DNA from: Anaerolineales bacterium
Lineage (GTDB): Bacteria > Chloroflexota > Anaerolineae > Anaerolineales > UBA11579
Direction: 5' to 3'
Length of the DNA: 64,000 nt
Assembly (NCBI GenBank): GCA_026129305.1
Contig: JAHCII010000007.1
Location: 26,441 to 90,440, forward strand
Shown: piece after piece, positions 24,746 through 33,654 of the stretch
Layout of the letters: every line of letters begins with the position of its first letter
How positions within the stretch are numbered: position 1 is the first letter of the stretch
Position numbers and translations under genes: made by a program
The notes under the pieces: model-generated
Database searches by the model: none
What the model was told of the DNA's origin: nothing
Seen by the model: only the letters and a program-made list of their open reading frames with translations

Positions 24746-25483
24746 ATGAAGCAGAATAGGTACGATGACGAGGCTTTTTTCAGCAAATACAGCCAAATGA
24801 ACCGCTCGGTGCAAGGGCTGGCTGGCGCGGGGGAATGGCATACCCTGCAGCCCATGCTGCCAGACTTTGAGGGCAAAGCCGTGCTGGACCTGGGCTGCGG
24901 CTTTGGCTGGCACTGCCAATACGCCATCGAGCACGGCGCGGCCTCCGTGGTGGGCGTGGACATCTCAGAGAAAATGCTGGCTGTGGCTCGCGAAAAGACG
25001 TCCGGCGAGATCAAGTATGTATGCAGCCCGATCGAGGAGGTGGAGTTCGCCGAGGGTTCTTTTGATGCCGTGATCAGCTCTCTGGCCTTTCACTACCTGG
25101 CCTCATTTGACGAGATTGCCAGGAAGGTGTGGACCTGGCTGAAACCCGGCGGGGATTTTGTCTTCTCGGCGGAGCATCCGGTCTTCACGGCGCAGGGCAG
25201 CCAGGACTGGCAACGCGACGCACAGGGAATGATCGAGCACTTCCCCGTAGACAACTACTTTTACTCCGGCAGGCGCGAAGCCAACTTCCTGGGCGAGACG
25301 GTGATCAAGTACCACCGCACACTGACCGACTACTTCTCGGCGCTGCTGCAGAACGGCTTTGAGATCCGCGGTGTGGCCGAACCGCAGCCGAGTGCGGAGA
25401 TGCTGGCCAGCGTGGAAGGCATGCAAGACGAACTGCGCCGCCCGATGATGCTGATCGTGGCCGCCCGAAAGACGCCGGCCTAG
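24746..25483 (+). CDS. Class I SAM-dependent methyltransferase
   Basis: This 245-residue Rossmann-fold methyltransferase has motif I VLDLGCGFGWHCQYAIEHGA and the acidic ribose-binding residue in VVGVDISEKML. The post-motif segment reads DAVISSLAFHYLASFDEIARKVWTWLKPGGDFVFSAEHPVF. The substrate is unknown. TAGAAT at 24734-24739 lies 6 nt before the ATG with no ribosome site, so it is probably leaderless. It is divergent from the transporter and overlaps the end of the convergent mgtE gene by four bases. Confidence 0.9.
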   Translation: MKQNRYDDEAFFSKYSQMNRSVQGLAGAGEWHTLQPMLPDFEGKAVLDLGCGFGWHCQYAIEHGAASVVGVDISEKMLAVAREKTSGEIKYVCSPIEEVEFAEGSFDAVISSLAFHYLASFDEIARKVWTWLKPGGDFVFSAEHPVFTAQGSQDWQRDAQGMIEHFPVDNYFYSGRREANFLGETVIKYHRTLTDYFSALLQNGFEIRGVAEPQPSAEMLASVEGMQDELRRPMMLIVAARKTPA

Positions 25484-26832
25484 ATATTCAGGGTCAGCTT
25501 GGCAATCACCAGATAAATCGCCAGGCCGGTGGCATCCACCAGGGTGGTGATGAGCGGCGCCGAAACCGCGGCAGGGTCGATCTTGAAATGCTTGGCCAGC
25601 AGGGGGATAAAGGCGGCAATGCCGTTGGCCCATACGCAAATGGTCAAAACGCCCAAGCCGACTGCCAGCGCCAGGTCCGGCTCAGGGCTCCACAGCAGCG
25701 CCCGCCCGTAGGCCACCAGACCCAGTAGGGTGCCCAGAATCAGCCCGGTCAGCAATTCACGTTGGATGATGCGCCCCATGTGCTGCATGTGCAACTCGCC
25801 GGTCGCCAAGCCGCGGATCAGCGTGGAGACGGTCTGGGCGCCGGTATTGCCGCCCGTGCCGATCAGCAAAGGGATAAAGAAGGACAGGGCCACCACGGCG
25901 GCCAGCTCCTTTTCGAAGAACTGCAGCACAGAAGCGGTCAGGGTCCCGGCGACAAACAGCAGCAATAGCCAGCCCACCCGGCGGGTGACCACCGTCCAGA
26001 CGGGGACACTGAAGTAGGCTTCGGCTTCCACGCCGCTCTGCACCGCGCCAAACTTGAGCAGATCCTCGGCGTGCTCGGCCGCCAGCACATCAATCACATC
26101 GTCGGCGGTGATGATGCCCAGGATGCGTTTCTCGGCATCCGCCACGGGTATGGCCAGGAAGTCATAGCGTGAGAGCAGCTTGGCGACTTCTTCCCGGTCA
26201 GTTTCAGGCAGGACGCTGATCACCTCACGGTTCATCAGCCGGGCGATCTTGGTGGTTGGCGCGGCGGTGACCAACTCGCGCAGGGAGAGCACACCCAACA
26301 GACCGTCGGCGCCATCCACCACGTAGAGGTTGGTGAGCGTCTCGACCTTGGGTGAGATCTTGCGCAGGTGGGCCAAGGCCTGGCTGGCGGTCATCTGTGG
26401 GTCCAGGCGGGCAAACTGCTCGGTCATCATCTGCCCGGCAGACTCGGCGGGGAAGCTGAGCAGGCGCTGCACATCGCCACGCTGGCGTGGGGCCAGCGCG
26501 GCCAGAATGGCGGCCCGCCGGCGCTGCAGCACGCCCACCGCGTGGGCGGCTTCGTCCATCGGCAGGAGGTTCAGGATGGCGGCCGCTTTGGCGACAGGCA
26601 GCTCATCCAGCACGCTACGCACGGCCTGCGGGCCGAGCTCATGCAGCACTTCGGCCTGGTCGGCTGGGCTCAGCAGGCCGAAGACCAGGTTGCGTTGGGC
26701 GGCGGGCAGATGCTCCAGGGCCTCAGCCAGGTCAGCGGGGTATTGCTTCTTCAGCAGACGGCGCAACCCACTCAGGTTGCCGGTTTGCAGATGGGTACGC
26801 AGGGTTTCATATAAGTTCTGTGTGTTTGGCAT
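25480..26832 (-). CDS. mgtE: Magnesium transporter MgtE
   Basis: This 450-residue Mg2+ channel has the standard layout: a MgtE_N helical superhelix (about 5-130), paired CBS domains (about 135-255) and five membrane helices (about 280-450) with PLLIGTGGNTGAQTVSTLIRGL and LITTLVDATGLAIYLVIAK. The N and CBS domains close the pore when Mg2+ binds. It starts at the ATG at 26832 with AAGGA. TACAAT at 26861-26856 may be the -10. A longer in-frame start at 26976 would enter the divergent pckA leader and is rejected. Confidence 0.95.
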   Translation of the reverse strand: MPNTQNLYETLRTHLQTGNLSGLRRLLKKQYPADLAEALEHLPAAQRNLVFGLLSPADQAEVLHELGPQAVRSVLDELPVAKAAAILNLLPMDEAAHAVGVLQRRRAAILAALAPRQRGDVQRLLSFPAESAGQMMTEQFARLDPQMTASQALAHLRKISPKVETLTNLYVVDGADGLLGVLSLRELVTAAPTTKIARLMNREVISVLPETDREEVAKLLSRYDFLAIPVADAEKRILGIITADDVIDVLAAEHAEDLLKFGAVQSGVEAEAYFSVPVWTVVTRRVGWLLLLFVAGTLTASVLQFFEKELAAVVALSFFIPLLIGTGGNTGAQTVSTLIRGLATGELHMQHMGRIIQRELLTGLILGTLLGLVAYGRALLWSPEPDLALAVGLGVLTICVWANGIAAFIPLLAKHFKIDPAAVSAPLITTLVDATGLAIYLVIAKLTLNI

Positions 26833-26967
26833 GGCGTATTCCTTCGGCTGTGGCCCATTGTAGCCATACTGTCGCCTTCTCACCCCGCAATCGCGGGGAT
26901 TGCCAGACCGACCAGATTGGGGGCGTATAATTGGCTTAACATCATCTAAAACCCAAGGACGGAATCG

Positions 26968-28551
26968 ATGACCCAAAACCCCTCAGCGACTGCCAACCTG
27001 GACCTTAGCAAAGCCCACCAGAACCTGAGTGTCCCCGAAGTGTATGAGCATGCAGTGAAAGCCGGTGCGGTGCAGCTGACCGCCGACGGCCCTTTCAATG
27101 CGGTCACCAGCCCGCACACCGGCCGCTCGCCCAAGGACAAGTTCACGGTGCGCGAAACGGCTACGGAACAGGACGTGCACTGGGGCCAGATCAATGTGCC
27201 CTTCGACGAGGAAAAATTCAATCTGATGCACCAGAAGGTGCTAGCCTACCTGGAAGAACGTCCCGCAATCTACACTCGGGACGTTTTCGCGTGTGCCGAC
27301 CCTGCCTACCGCATGCCGGTGCGCTTCGTCTCCGAATCGGCCTGGCATATGTTGTTCGTCAACAACATGTTCATCCGCCCTTCGGCTGAGCAACTGCAAG
27401 ACTTTGAACCGGAGTTCACCGTGCTGCACGCGCCGGAAATGCAGGCCGACCCAGAAACGGACGGGACGCGCAGCGGCACCTTCATCCTGGTGCACTTGAC
27501 CAAGAAACTGGTGCTGATCGGCGGCACACGCTATGCTGGGGAGCTGAAGAAATCCATCTTCAGCGCGCTGAACTATCTGCTACCCAAGCAGGGCGTGCTC
27601 TCGATGCACTGCTCGGCCAATGTGGGCGCCGATCGCAGCACAGCGCTGTTCTTCGGCCTGTCCGGCACGGGCAAGACCACGCTTTCGGCTGACCCGGACC
27701 GGGCGCTGATCGGCGACGACGAACACGGCTGGAGCGACAACGGCGTCTTCAACCTGGAAGGCGGCTGCTACGCCAAAGTGATCAAGCTCTCGGCGGAGGC
27801 GGAGCCGGACATTTATGCCGCATCGCACCGCTTCGGCACTGTGCTGGAGAATGTGGTGCTGAACCCCGACCGCACGCCGGACCTGGACAGCGACAGCATC
27901 ACCGAGAACACCCGGGCCGCCTACCCGATCCATTTTAATTCCAACACCGACAAAGACGGCATGGGGGGGCACCCCAACCACATCGTCTTCCTCAGCGCAG
28001 ACGCCTGGGGCGTGCTGCCACCGATCGCCAAACTGACCTCCGAGCAGGCCATGTACTATTTCCTCTCCGGCTACACGGCCAAACTGGCCGGCACCGAGCG
28101 CGGCGTGACCGAGCCCGAGGCCACCTTCTCGGCCTGCTTCGGCGAGGTCTTCATGGTCTGGGACCCCACAGTGTATGCGGAGATGCTGGCCGAGAAAATG
28201 GCCAAACATAAGGCCCAGGCTTGGCTGGTGAACACCGGCTGGTCCGGTGGGCCGTATGGGGTGGGTAAGCGCATGAAGCTGAGCTTCACGCGAGCGATGG
28301 TGCGTGCCGCGGTGGATGGCCGGCTGAACGACGCTCCCACCGAGACCGAGCCAGTCTTCGGCCTGGCGATCCCCAAAGCGGTGCCAGATGTGCCCAGCGA
28401 AGTGCTGGTACCGCGCAGCACCTGGGCCGACCCGGCGGCTTACGACCAACAGGCCGCCAAGCTGGCCCAGCTCTTCCACGAGAACTTCAGGCGCTTCGAA
28501 GCAAGCGCCTCAGACGCCATCAAAGGCGCTGGGCCGCTGGCCGGACGCTAA
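26968..28551 (+). CDS. pckA: Phosphoenolpyruvate carboxykinase (ATP)
   Basis: This 527-residue enzyme converts oxaloacetate and ATP to phosphoenolpyruvate, CO2 and ADP in gluconeogenesis. Motifs: substrate Arg in TGRSPKDKF (about residues 51-59), the P-loop GLSGTGKTTLSADP, the metal site DDEHGWSDNGVFNLEGGCYAK and the adenine-binding ENTRAAYPIHFN. The length is normal for the ATP-dependent class. TATAAT at 26926-26931 and AAGGA before the ATG indicate a conventional promoter and leader. Confidence 0.97.
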   Translation: MTQNPSATANLDLSKAHQNLSVPEVYEHAVKAGAVQLTADGPFNAVTSPHTGRSPKDKFTVRETATEQDVHWGQINVPFDEEKFNLMHQKVLAYLEERPAIYTRDVFACADPAYRMPVRFVSESAWHMLFVNNMFIRPSAEQLQDFEPEFTVLHAPEMQADPETDGTRSGTFILVHLTKKLVLIGGTRYAGELKKSIFSALNYLLPKQGVLSMHCSANVGADRSTALFFGLSGTGKTTLSADPDRALIGDDEHGWSDNGVFNLEGGCYAKVIKLSAEAEPDIYAASHRFGTVLENVVLNPDRTPDLDSDSITENTRAAYPIHFNSNTDKDGMGGHPNHIVFLSADAWGVLPPIAKLTSEQAMYYFLSGYTAKLAGTERGVTEPEATFSACFGEVFMVWDPTVYAEMLAEKMAKHKAQAWLVNTGWSGGPYGVGKRMKLSFTRAMVRAAVDGRLNDAPTETEPVFGLAIPKAVPDVPSEVLVPRSTWADPAAYDQQAAKLAQLFHENFRRFEASASDAIKGAGPLAGR

Positions 28552-28558
28552 ACTCCAA

Positions 28559-28593
28559 CAAAAAAGCCTCCGAAATTCGGAGGCTTTTTGTTA
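28559..28593 (+). terminator. Terminator of pckA
   Basis: AAAAAGCCTCCG and CGGAGGCTTTTT form a 12-bp stem around an AAATT-type loop, ending in a T run, shortly after the pckA stop. Confidence 0.9.
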
Positions 28594-28688
28594 TTTTCAG
28601 CTTGAATAACCGCATAAAGCGACTGAATAATTTGGCGGCTTTTTGCTTTATACTGCTCAAACCCTTGTTAGCAATGAGGAGATTTCTC

Positions 28689-29516
28689 ATGATCGGTATC
28701 AATCCCCGCGGCATGCTGGCCGCAACCGCCACAATGCTGGCCATCCTATTGGCGGCCTGCAGTTCCGGCAACGCCCAATCGGAGAACCTGGCCGCCACGG
28801 AGCGTGCGCTCAGTGCGACCCAACAGGCGCTGGAGGCGCAGCAACAGCGCCAGTCGGACCAGCAACCCCAGCGCGGCCTGGGCGCGCCGGCCACCGAAGA
28901 GGTACAGGAAGAACAAGAGCAGCAGGAGCAGGAACAGGAAGCCCCCGCAGTGACGGACAAGGGGCCCTATTATGTGGAGGAATTTTCTGAGCCGCCCATG
29001 GACTGGACCTACTACCTGCTGAACGGTGACTCCCGGGACTTCCAGCTCTACACCGAGCGCGACCGCCTGGTGTTCGACATCAAAGGCGAATATATCTGGG
29101 CCTATTACACCTATGACAACTACACGTATGGCGACGTGCGCGTGGACTTCCGCGCCAAGAACCTGGGGAATAACAACAACAACGTCAGCCTGATCTGCCG
29201 GGTCAGCGACCGCGGCTGGTATGAGTTCAATGTAGCCAACAACGGTCTCTACTCCATTTACCGTTACACGGTCAGCGACAACAACTTCCGCGAGCTGTAC
29301 AGCGGCGGTGTGGCCAATATGCGCATTGGCAAGGAAACCAATGACTACACCATGATCTGCAAGGGCAACCGCCTGACGCTGGGCATGAATGGCGTCGAGA
29401 TCCGCACGATCGAAGACAACTTGTTCGAAGAGGGCTTTGCCGGTGTGGGTGTGTCTTCCTTTGACGGGACGCCGGTGCTGGTGGAGATGGAGTACGTGGA
29501 GATCTCGCAGCCGTAA
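28689..29516 (+). CDS. Lipoprotein with coiled coil and DUF1080-like lectin-fold domain
   Basis: This 275-residue lipoprotein has its lipobox in ILLAACSSG (Cys near residue 21). A Gln/Glu-rich coiled coil follows (about 30-85, with TERALSATQQALEAQQQRQ). The C-terminal concanavalin-like domain (about 95-275) has YTYGDVRVDFRAKNLG, ICRVSDRGWYEFNV, MICKGNRLTLGMNGVEI and FAGVGVSSFDGTPVLVEMEYVEI. Such domains bind or hydrolyse glycans (3-keto-glycoside hydrolase/DUF1080 type), but catalytic residues cannot be assigned. The start at 28689 is set by GAGGAG 8 nt upstream. The earlier in-frame ATGs at 28602 and 28674 lack this and would bury the signal peptide. Confidence 0.8.
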   Translation: MIGINPRGMLAATATMLAILLAACSSGNAQSENLAATERALSATQQALEAQQQRQSDQQPQRGLGAPATEEVQEEQEQQEQEQEAPAVTDKGPYYVEEFSEPPMDWTYYLLNGDSRDFQLYTERDRLVFDIKGEYIWAYYTYDNYTYGDVRVDFRAKNLGNNNNNVSLICRVSDRGWYEFNVANNGLYSIYRYTVSDNNFRELYSGGVANMRIGKETNDYTMICKGNRLTLGMNGVEIRTIEDNLFEEGFAGVGVSSFDGTPVLVEMEYVEISQP

Positions 29517-29569
29517 GCTGTTTCTTCGACTAGCTAGAGCTCTTGCTAGGCAACCCAATTCCTACTAAA

Positions 29570-29604
29570 ACAAAGCGGAAGGATGAACCTTCCGCTTTGT
29601 TTTT
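29570..29604 (+). terminator. Terminator of the lipoprotein gene
   Basis: ACAAAGCGGAAGG (29570-29582) pairs with CCTTCCGCTTTGT (29588-29600) and is followed by T residues. The gene-free stretch 29517-29666 otherwise shows nothing notable. Confidence 0.92.
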
Positions 29605-29666
29605 AATGCCGTTTAGCTAAAATACATTCTGTTCTTGTCGCCCGTCTTTTTAGCGGCATAAGAGGT

Positions 29667-30861
29667 ATGCACGTGGACAATGTCTCCCTAGAGCAAATCC
29701 GGCAATTCCGACTATATGCACATCATTTGGATAAGTGGTATCCAACGACGGACATAAGAGGATGTTGCTGGCGCGTGTGGCTTTCAAAACTCTCCGCCGG
29801 GCACATGGGAAAACGCATTACACAACCGCATCCCTGACTTAAAGCTGGATGATATGAAGCAAATGCTTGAAGTTGATAAAACCTTGCTGCAGGCATGGAG
29901 CCTGCGGGGTGCGCCTTTTGTCTTTCCCACTTCGGAAAGCGATGCATTTTTGTCGGCGCTTATCCCCCTACAAGACGAGCCGTGGATATACACTCGGGGA
30001 ATAGAACTGGCACTCGATTTTTTGGACATGACCTTTGCAGAATTGTTGCCTTTGGTGAAAAAGGTGATGCCAAAACTGGACGGCGAGGTATTGAAGAGTA
30101 AGACCACACTGGACCAAACTTTGGCGGAGTGGGTGTTGCCTCTTCTCCCAAAGGGCAAAGAGGATTTGTGGAACAAGCCGTCTATGTATGGAAATCCAGA
30201 GAAACAAACTGTCGGCGGTGCGGTAGTTTCTTTTATGCTCCGGCCCTGTGCTTTCATGGGCTTGGTGGTCTTTGCCAAGAGAGAAGGAGCCAACCCAACC
30301 TTTACTTCCTTCAAACATTGGACAGGCCATCCACTTCAAGCAACAGATAACGCAGAGCAAAAACTGGCCCGAAAATATCTACACTGTTTTGGCCCAGCAT
30401 CCACCGGCGAATTTTCAGATTGGCTCGGATGCTCCCCTGCACAGGCAAAGCGGATATGGCAAACGGTTGCCGATGAGATTGAGCCGGTTAGAGTATTCGG
30501 GAAAGACCGCTACATACTTTCAAATGACAAAGACTTGCTTTTGTCTCCACCGCAATCGCAAAGAAAGACCCACCTACTCGCAGGGCATGACCCCTATTTG
30601 GGTTTGCAGGACCGCGAGGTCGTTTTAGACGACAAGATAAAAGCAAAGCAAATTTGGCAGACGGTTTCAAACCCCGGCGCCATCCTGTCGCAAGGTGAAA
30701 TTGTGGGGATGTGGAAGAGCAGGAAAAAGGGCAAGGGATTAGAAATAGAAGCTACCTTATGGGGTGGTACAAAAAGCATCAAAAAAGATGTACAGGACTT
30801 GGGTAATGAATATGCTTTGTTTCAACTACTCAAACTAAACAAGCTTACATTGTTGGCGTAA
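29667..30861 (+). pseudogene. Winged-helix DNA-binding (AlkZ/YcaQ-like, HTH_42) gene with frameshift
   Basis: The frame from the ATG at 29667 reads VSLEQIRQFRLYAHHLDKWYPTTDIR and then fails. From 29761 a different frame continues as DVAGACGFQNSPPGTWENALHNRIPDL and runs through the 335-residue body to 30861. Together they make a full winged-helix protein of the HTH_42 family, with LLQAWSLRGAPFVFP and KYLHCFGPASTGEFSDWLG. The best-known relatives are AlkZ/YcaQ DNA glycosylases, which unhook crosslinks. Removing one G near 29757-29760 restores the frame, so this is either a recent mutation or a sequencing error. The gene is A+T richer than its neighbours. Confidence 0.8.
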
Positions 30862-30890
30862 CTGCCATCTTCCTGGGTACAAGTCTCTTG

Positions 30891-31127
30891 TGTCACTCTG
30901 AGCGCAGCGAAGAGCTTTCCATATCTCTGTATTCACGAGTGCCAAACCCACTCTATAGTTTCGATACAAAAAGTCCTTCGCTGCGCTCAGGACGACAGTG
31001 CATTTTGTCGCTCTGAGCTGGGCGACGCAGTCGCCCCGCGAAGAGCTTTCCATGTCTCAGCATCACGAGTACCCAAACCTGCCCCTGTAGCTTAGATGTA
31101 AAATCCTGCGTTGCGCTCAAGACGACA
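30891..31127. repeat. Two tandem copies of a dispersed hairpin-forming repeat
   Basis: Unit 1 spans about 30891-30997 and has perfect 15-bp inverted ends, CTGAGCGCAGCGAAG (30898-30912) and CTTCGCTGCGCTCAG (30976-30990). Unit 2 spans about 31006-31127 and shares the inner words AGAGCTTTCCAT, TCTC and ATCACGAGT, but its left arm carries a GGGCGACGCAGTCGCCC-type insertion. Unit 2 overlaps the end of the D-amino acid oxidase gene. Related cores occur at 18902-18924 and 41175-41255. No coding content is seen. Confidence 0.8.
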
Positions 31128-32073
31128 CGAGCTGCGTTACCTCCTGCGCGCAGCCCCAGCTGAGCGTGAACCCAGCGCCGCCGTGGCCGTAATTGTGGAT
31201 CAGCTGCTGGCCACCGGGCAGCGCCTCCGCCTCCAGCCGCACGCTGGGGCGCACCGGACGCAGACCGACGCCTTCGCCGAGGATCTCGACCTGGGCGAAG
31301 GCCGGGTGCAGAGCCGCGGCTTTACGCAAGATGTCTTCCCGGTCGCTGGCGCGCGGGTCGGTCTCCCAGTCGTCTGCCTGGGCCGTGCCCCCCAGCACAA
31401 TGTCGGCGCGGCGCGGGATGATGTAGCCCAGCGAATTGGGGCCTTCGTCGTCCAGGATCGAGTGCTGCACGCCGTTGGGGCGCACTTTGAGTGTCTGCCC
31501 GCGCACTGGATAGAGACTGTCGTCACCGGCCAGCTGACGGGCGCCGAGGCCGGTGCAGTTGATGACCACATCGGCGACCGCCAATGCTTCGTCGATATGC
31601 CGGACGTCTTTCTGCTGCAGCTCGCCGCCCAGGCGCCGAAACCAGGCCAACAGGTAGTCCATGTAGAGGCTAGTGTCGATCACCACCGACTGGGTCTCGA
31701 AGCCATCCCGGTAGCCGGCGGGCAGACGGGCCGGGTCCAGGCGGCGGTAGACGCCGCCAGCCGCGGCAGCCCACCACGGCTCCGCCACGGGGTGAGCGTA
31801 AAGATCATGCACCACTGTGGGCCGGCAGCCGCTGGCCGGGTCCGGCAGCAGCTGCTGGCGGAAGAAGGCCAGGGAGTGCGCCGCCCAGGCATTTACCCGC
31901 TCCAGCGGCTTGGCCAGGTAGGGAAACCACAGGGCAGCAGCCTGGTTGGAGGTGGTGTGCGGCGGCAGCTCACGCGCCCACAGCGTCACCGGCCGCCCGG
32001 CTTGCAGCAGCAGGATGCCGGTGGACAGGCCGGAGACGCCGGCGCCAAGCACGAGGACGGGTTTAGGTGGCAT
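31117..32073 (-). CDS. D-amino acid oxidase (FAD-dependent)
   Basis: This 318-residue flavoenzyme oxidises D-amino acids to keto acids, ammonia and hydrogen peroxide. The dinucleotide-binding motif is VLVLGAGVSGLSTGILLLQAG (N-terminal). Family landmarks are NQAAALWFPY, VVINCTGLGARQLAGD, YPVRGQTLKV and the C-terminal HNYGHGGAGFTLSWGCA, all closer to DAAO/DASPO than to glycine oxidase. TACAAT (32085-32080) lies 6 nt before the ATG without a ribosome site, so it is probably leaderless. The peroxiredoxin elsewhere in the window could deal with the peroxide product. The end of the gene carries part of a dispersed repeat. Confidence 0.88.
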   Translation of the reverse strand: MPPKPVLVLGAGVSGLSTGILLLQAGRPVTLWARELPPHTTSNQAAALWFPYLAKPLERVNAWAAHSLAFFRQQLLPDPASGCRPTVVHDLYAHPVAEPWWAAAAGGVYRRLDPARLPAGYRDGFETQSVVIDTSLYMDYLLAWFRRLGGELQQKDVRHIDEALAVADVVINCTGLGARQLAGDDSLYPVRGQTLKVRPNGVQHSILDDEGPNSLGYIIPRRADIVLGGTAQADDWETDPRASDREDILRKAAALHPAFAQVEILGEGVGLRPVRPSVRLEAEALPGGQQLIHNYGHGGAGFTLSWGCAQEVTQLVSS

Positions 32074-32184
32074 GAAGGGATTGTACGCTGACGCAGGTGG
32101 CTTAAGGCGAAGTTATAATAGTCAAGTGGTCGTTACTCGGCATAGCCGAGTAGGAACGCCAAAGCTGCATGTTTGTGCAGCTTA

Positions 32185-32257
32185 GCGCCCATAGCTCAAC
32201 GGACAGAGCGACTGACTTCGGATCAGTAGGTTGAGGGTTCGAATCCTTCTGGGCGCG
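32185..32257 (+). tRNA. tRNA-Arg (anticodon TCG)
   Basis: The acceptor stem is GCGCCCA/TGGGCGC with discriminator G. The anticodon stem-loop is ACTGA-CTTCGGA-TCAGT (anticodon TCG) and the T arm is GAGGG-TTCGAAT-CCTTC. TATAAT at about 32114-32119 is a plausible promoter. CCA is not encoded. Confidence 0.95.
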
Positions 32258-32261
32258 CTAA

Positions 32262-32294
32262 ACGCACCAGCCAAGGCTGGTGCGTTTGCTTTTT
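32262..32294 (+). terminator. Terminator after tRNA-Arg
   Basis: ACGCACCAGCC (32262-32272) and GGCTGGTGCGT (32275-32285) form a perfect stem followed by TTGCTTTTT. Confidence 0.9.
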
Positions 32295-32386
32295 CAGGGA
32301 ATGGCGCCAGGCCTGGATGACAGCAGCGGACAGGTGTGTGATAATGCGGCCACCTACTGCGTGAAGATTACGTAAGGAGATAAGTT

Positions 32387-32659
32387 GTGATCACACGTGA
32401 ATTCACGATTGAGCATGAGATTGGCTTGCACGCCCGCCCGGCAGCCACCTTTGTGAAAACCGCGGGCAAGTTCCAGGCAGACATCACGCTCGAGAATGTC
32501 AGCCGGGGCTCCGCGGCGGTGAACGCCAAGAGCATCATTTCCGTGCTGACCTCGGGCGTGGAGCACGGCCACACCATCCGTGTCAACGCCGAGGGCGAGG
32601 ACGCGCAGGCCGCGCTGGATGCGCTGGGCGAGTTGATCGCCAGCAACTTCGGCGAATAG
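32387..32659 (+). CDS. ptsH: Phosphocarrier protein HPr
   Basis: This 90-residue HPr carries phosphate from Enzyme I to PTS IIA domains. The phosphorylated His is in GLHARPAATF (near residue 15). NAKSIISVLTSG holds the regulatory Ser near position 48 that HPr kinase targets in Gram-positives. It starts with GTG at 32387 after AAGGAG. It stands just upstream of a PTS operon that has IIA, IIB and IIC but no Enzyme I within the window, so Enzyme I must be encoded elsewhere if the system works. Confidence 0.95.
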   Translation: MITREFTIEHEIGLHARPAATFVKTAGKFQADITLENVSRGSAAVNAKSIISVLTSGVEHGHTIRVNAEGEDAQAALDALGELIASNFGE

Positions 32660-32676
32660 CAAGATACGGCAACTTT

Positions 32677-32706
32677 AAAAGGCTCCTGACCCCAGGAGCC
32701 TTTTTT
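32677..32706 (+). terminator. Terminator of ptsH
   Basis: AAAAGGCTCCTG and CCAGGAGCCTTTTTT form a strong hairpin with a T run, separating ptsH from the DeoR-type regulator gene. Confidence 0.92.
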
Positions 32707-32712
32707 GTTCGC

Positions 32713-32777
32713 TTGACTCGCTACTTGGATAGGAGTACAGTGTGTTTGAAAGAACAAAGATGATGTTTGTTCAAACA
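32713..32777 (+). promoter_or_regulatory. Promoter and probable DeoR-type operator of the PTS operon
   Basis: TTGACT (32713-32718), a 17-nt spacer and TACAGT (32736-32741) make a near-consensus promoter. The near-palindrome TGTTTGTTCAAACA (32764-32777) lies just downstream of the predicted start site and a related half-site TGTTTGAAAGAACAAA (32743-32758) overlaps it. This spacing fits repression by the regulator encoded next. Confidence 0.7.
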
Positions 32778-32787
32778 TAAAATCATT

Positions 32788-33582
32788 ATGGAGAAACAAA
32801 AACGCCAAAAGAAGATCCTGGAATTCATTCGCGCCAACAGCGCCGCCACGGTGGCGGATCTGTGCGAAGGCTTCCAGGTGTCTGAGATGACCATCCGGCG
32901 CGACCTGGCCGAGCTGGACGAAGCCGGCCTGCTGCGGCGGGTACATGGCGGCGCCACCCTGGGCACCGGCCGGAGCAACGAGCCCACCTATAAAGCGCGT
33001 GCGCTGGAGAACCACGAAGCCAAGCAGGCCATCGCCGCCTTGGCGGCCTCGCTGGTGGCGGATGGCGACAGCATCGCCCTGGACGTAGGTACCACTATTC
33101 ACGAAATGGTCAGCCCTCTAAAAGACCGCCTGGACCTGACCATCCTGACCCCCAGCCTGAGCATCGCCAACAGCCTATTGGAAGTCTTCCGCCCCAACTC
33201 CGGCATGCGCCTGATACTGACGGGCGGCATCGTGCGCCAGGATGAGAAATCCTTGATCGGCGAGTATGCCCAAAGCATGTATCGAAACCTGAATGTGGAC
33301 AAGGCTTTCCTGGGCGTGGGGGCTTTGAACATCAAAGAAGGCTTTACCGAATACAACCTGGACGATGCGGCGGTCAAAAAGGCTATGCTCGGCTCTGCCG
33401 AAAAGGTCTATTTCCTGGCGGACGGCAGCAAGTTCGGCCGCTCCACCTTCGCCTCGGTGGCGCCCCTCAGCACGGCCACGGCCATCCTCACCGACAGCAG
33501 TGCTCCCCAAGCGATCATTTCCCAAATCCAAGCCATGGGCGTGGAAGTCATTGTGGCCCCTTCGCCACTGCCCCAAAAATGA
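32788..33582 (+). CDS. DeoR-family transcriptional regulator
   Basis: This 264-residue repressor has an N-terminal winged helix (about 3-58, ATVADLCEGFQVSEMTIRRDLAELDEAGLLRRVHGGA) and a C-terminal DeoRC sugar-phosphate sensor with VALDVGTTIHEM, TGGIVRQDEKSLIGEYA and DKAFLGVGALNIKEGFTEYN. DeoR regulators usually release DNA on binding a phosphorylated sugar, here presumably the product of the PTS encoded downstream. The start at 32788 leaves the operator outside the coding region. It probably represses its own operon, as SgcR or GatR do. Confidence 0.92.
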   Translation: MEKQKRQKKILEFIRANSAATVADLCEGFQVSEMTIRRDLAELDEAGLLRRVHGGATLGTGRSNEPTYKARALENHEAKQAIAALAASLVADGDSIALDVGTTIHEMVSPLKDRLDLTILTPSLSIANSLLEVFRPNSGMRLILTGGIVRQDEKSLIGEYAQSMYRNLNVDKAFLGVGALNIKEGFTEYNLDDAAVKKAMLGSAEKVYFLADGSKFGRSTFASVAPLSTATAILTDSSAPQAIISQIQAMGVEVIVAPSPLPQK

Positions 33583-33654
33583 AGGAGGTTTATCGGGCGA
33601 TACAAAGCAGGTGGCTGGCTCGCAAGCAGCCAATACCGACTTGAGGAGAGCAAT

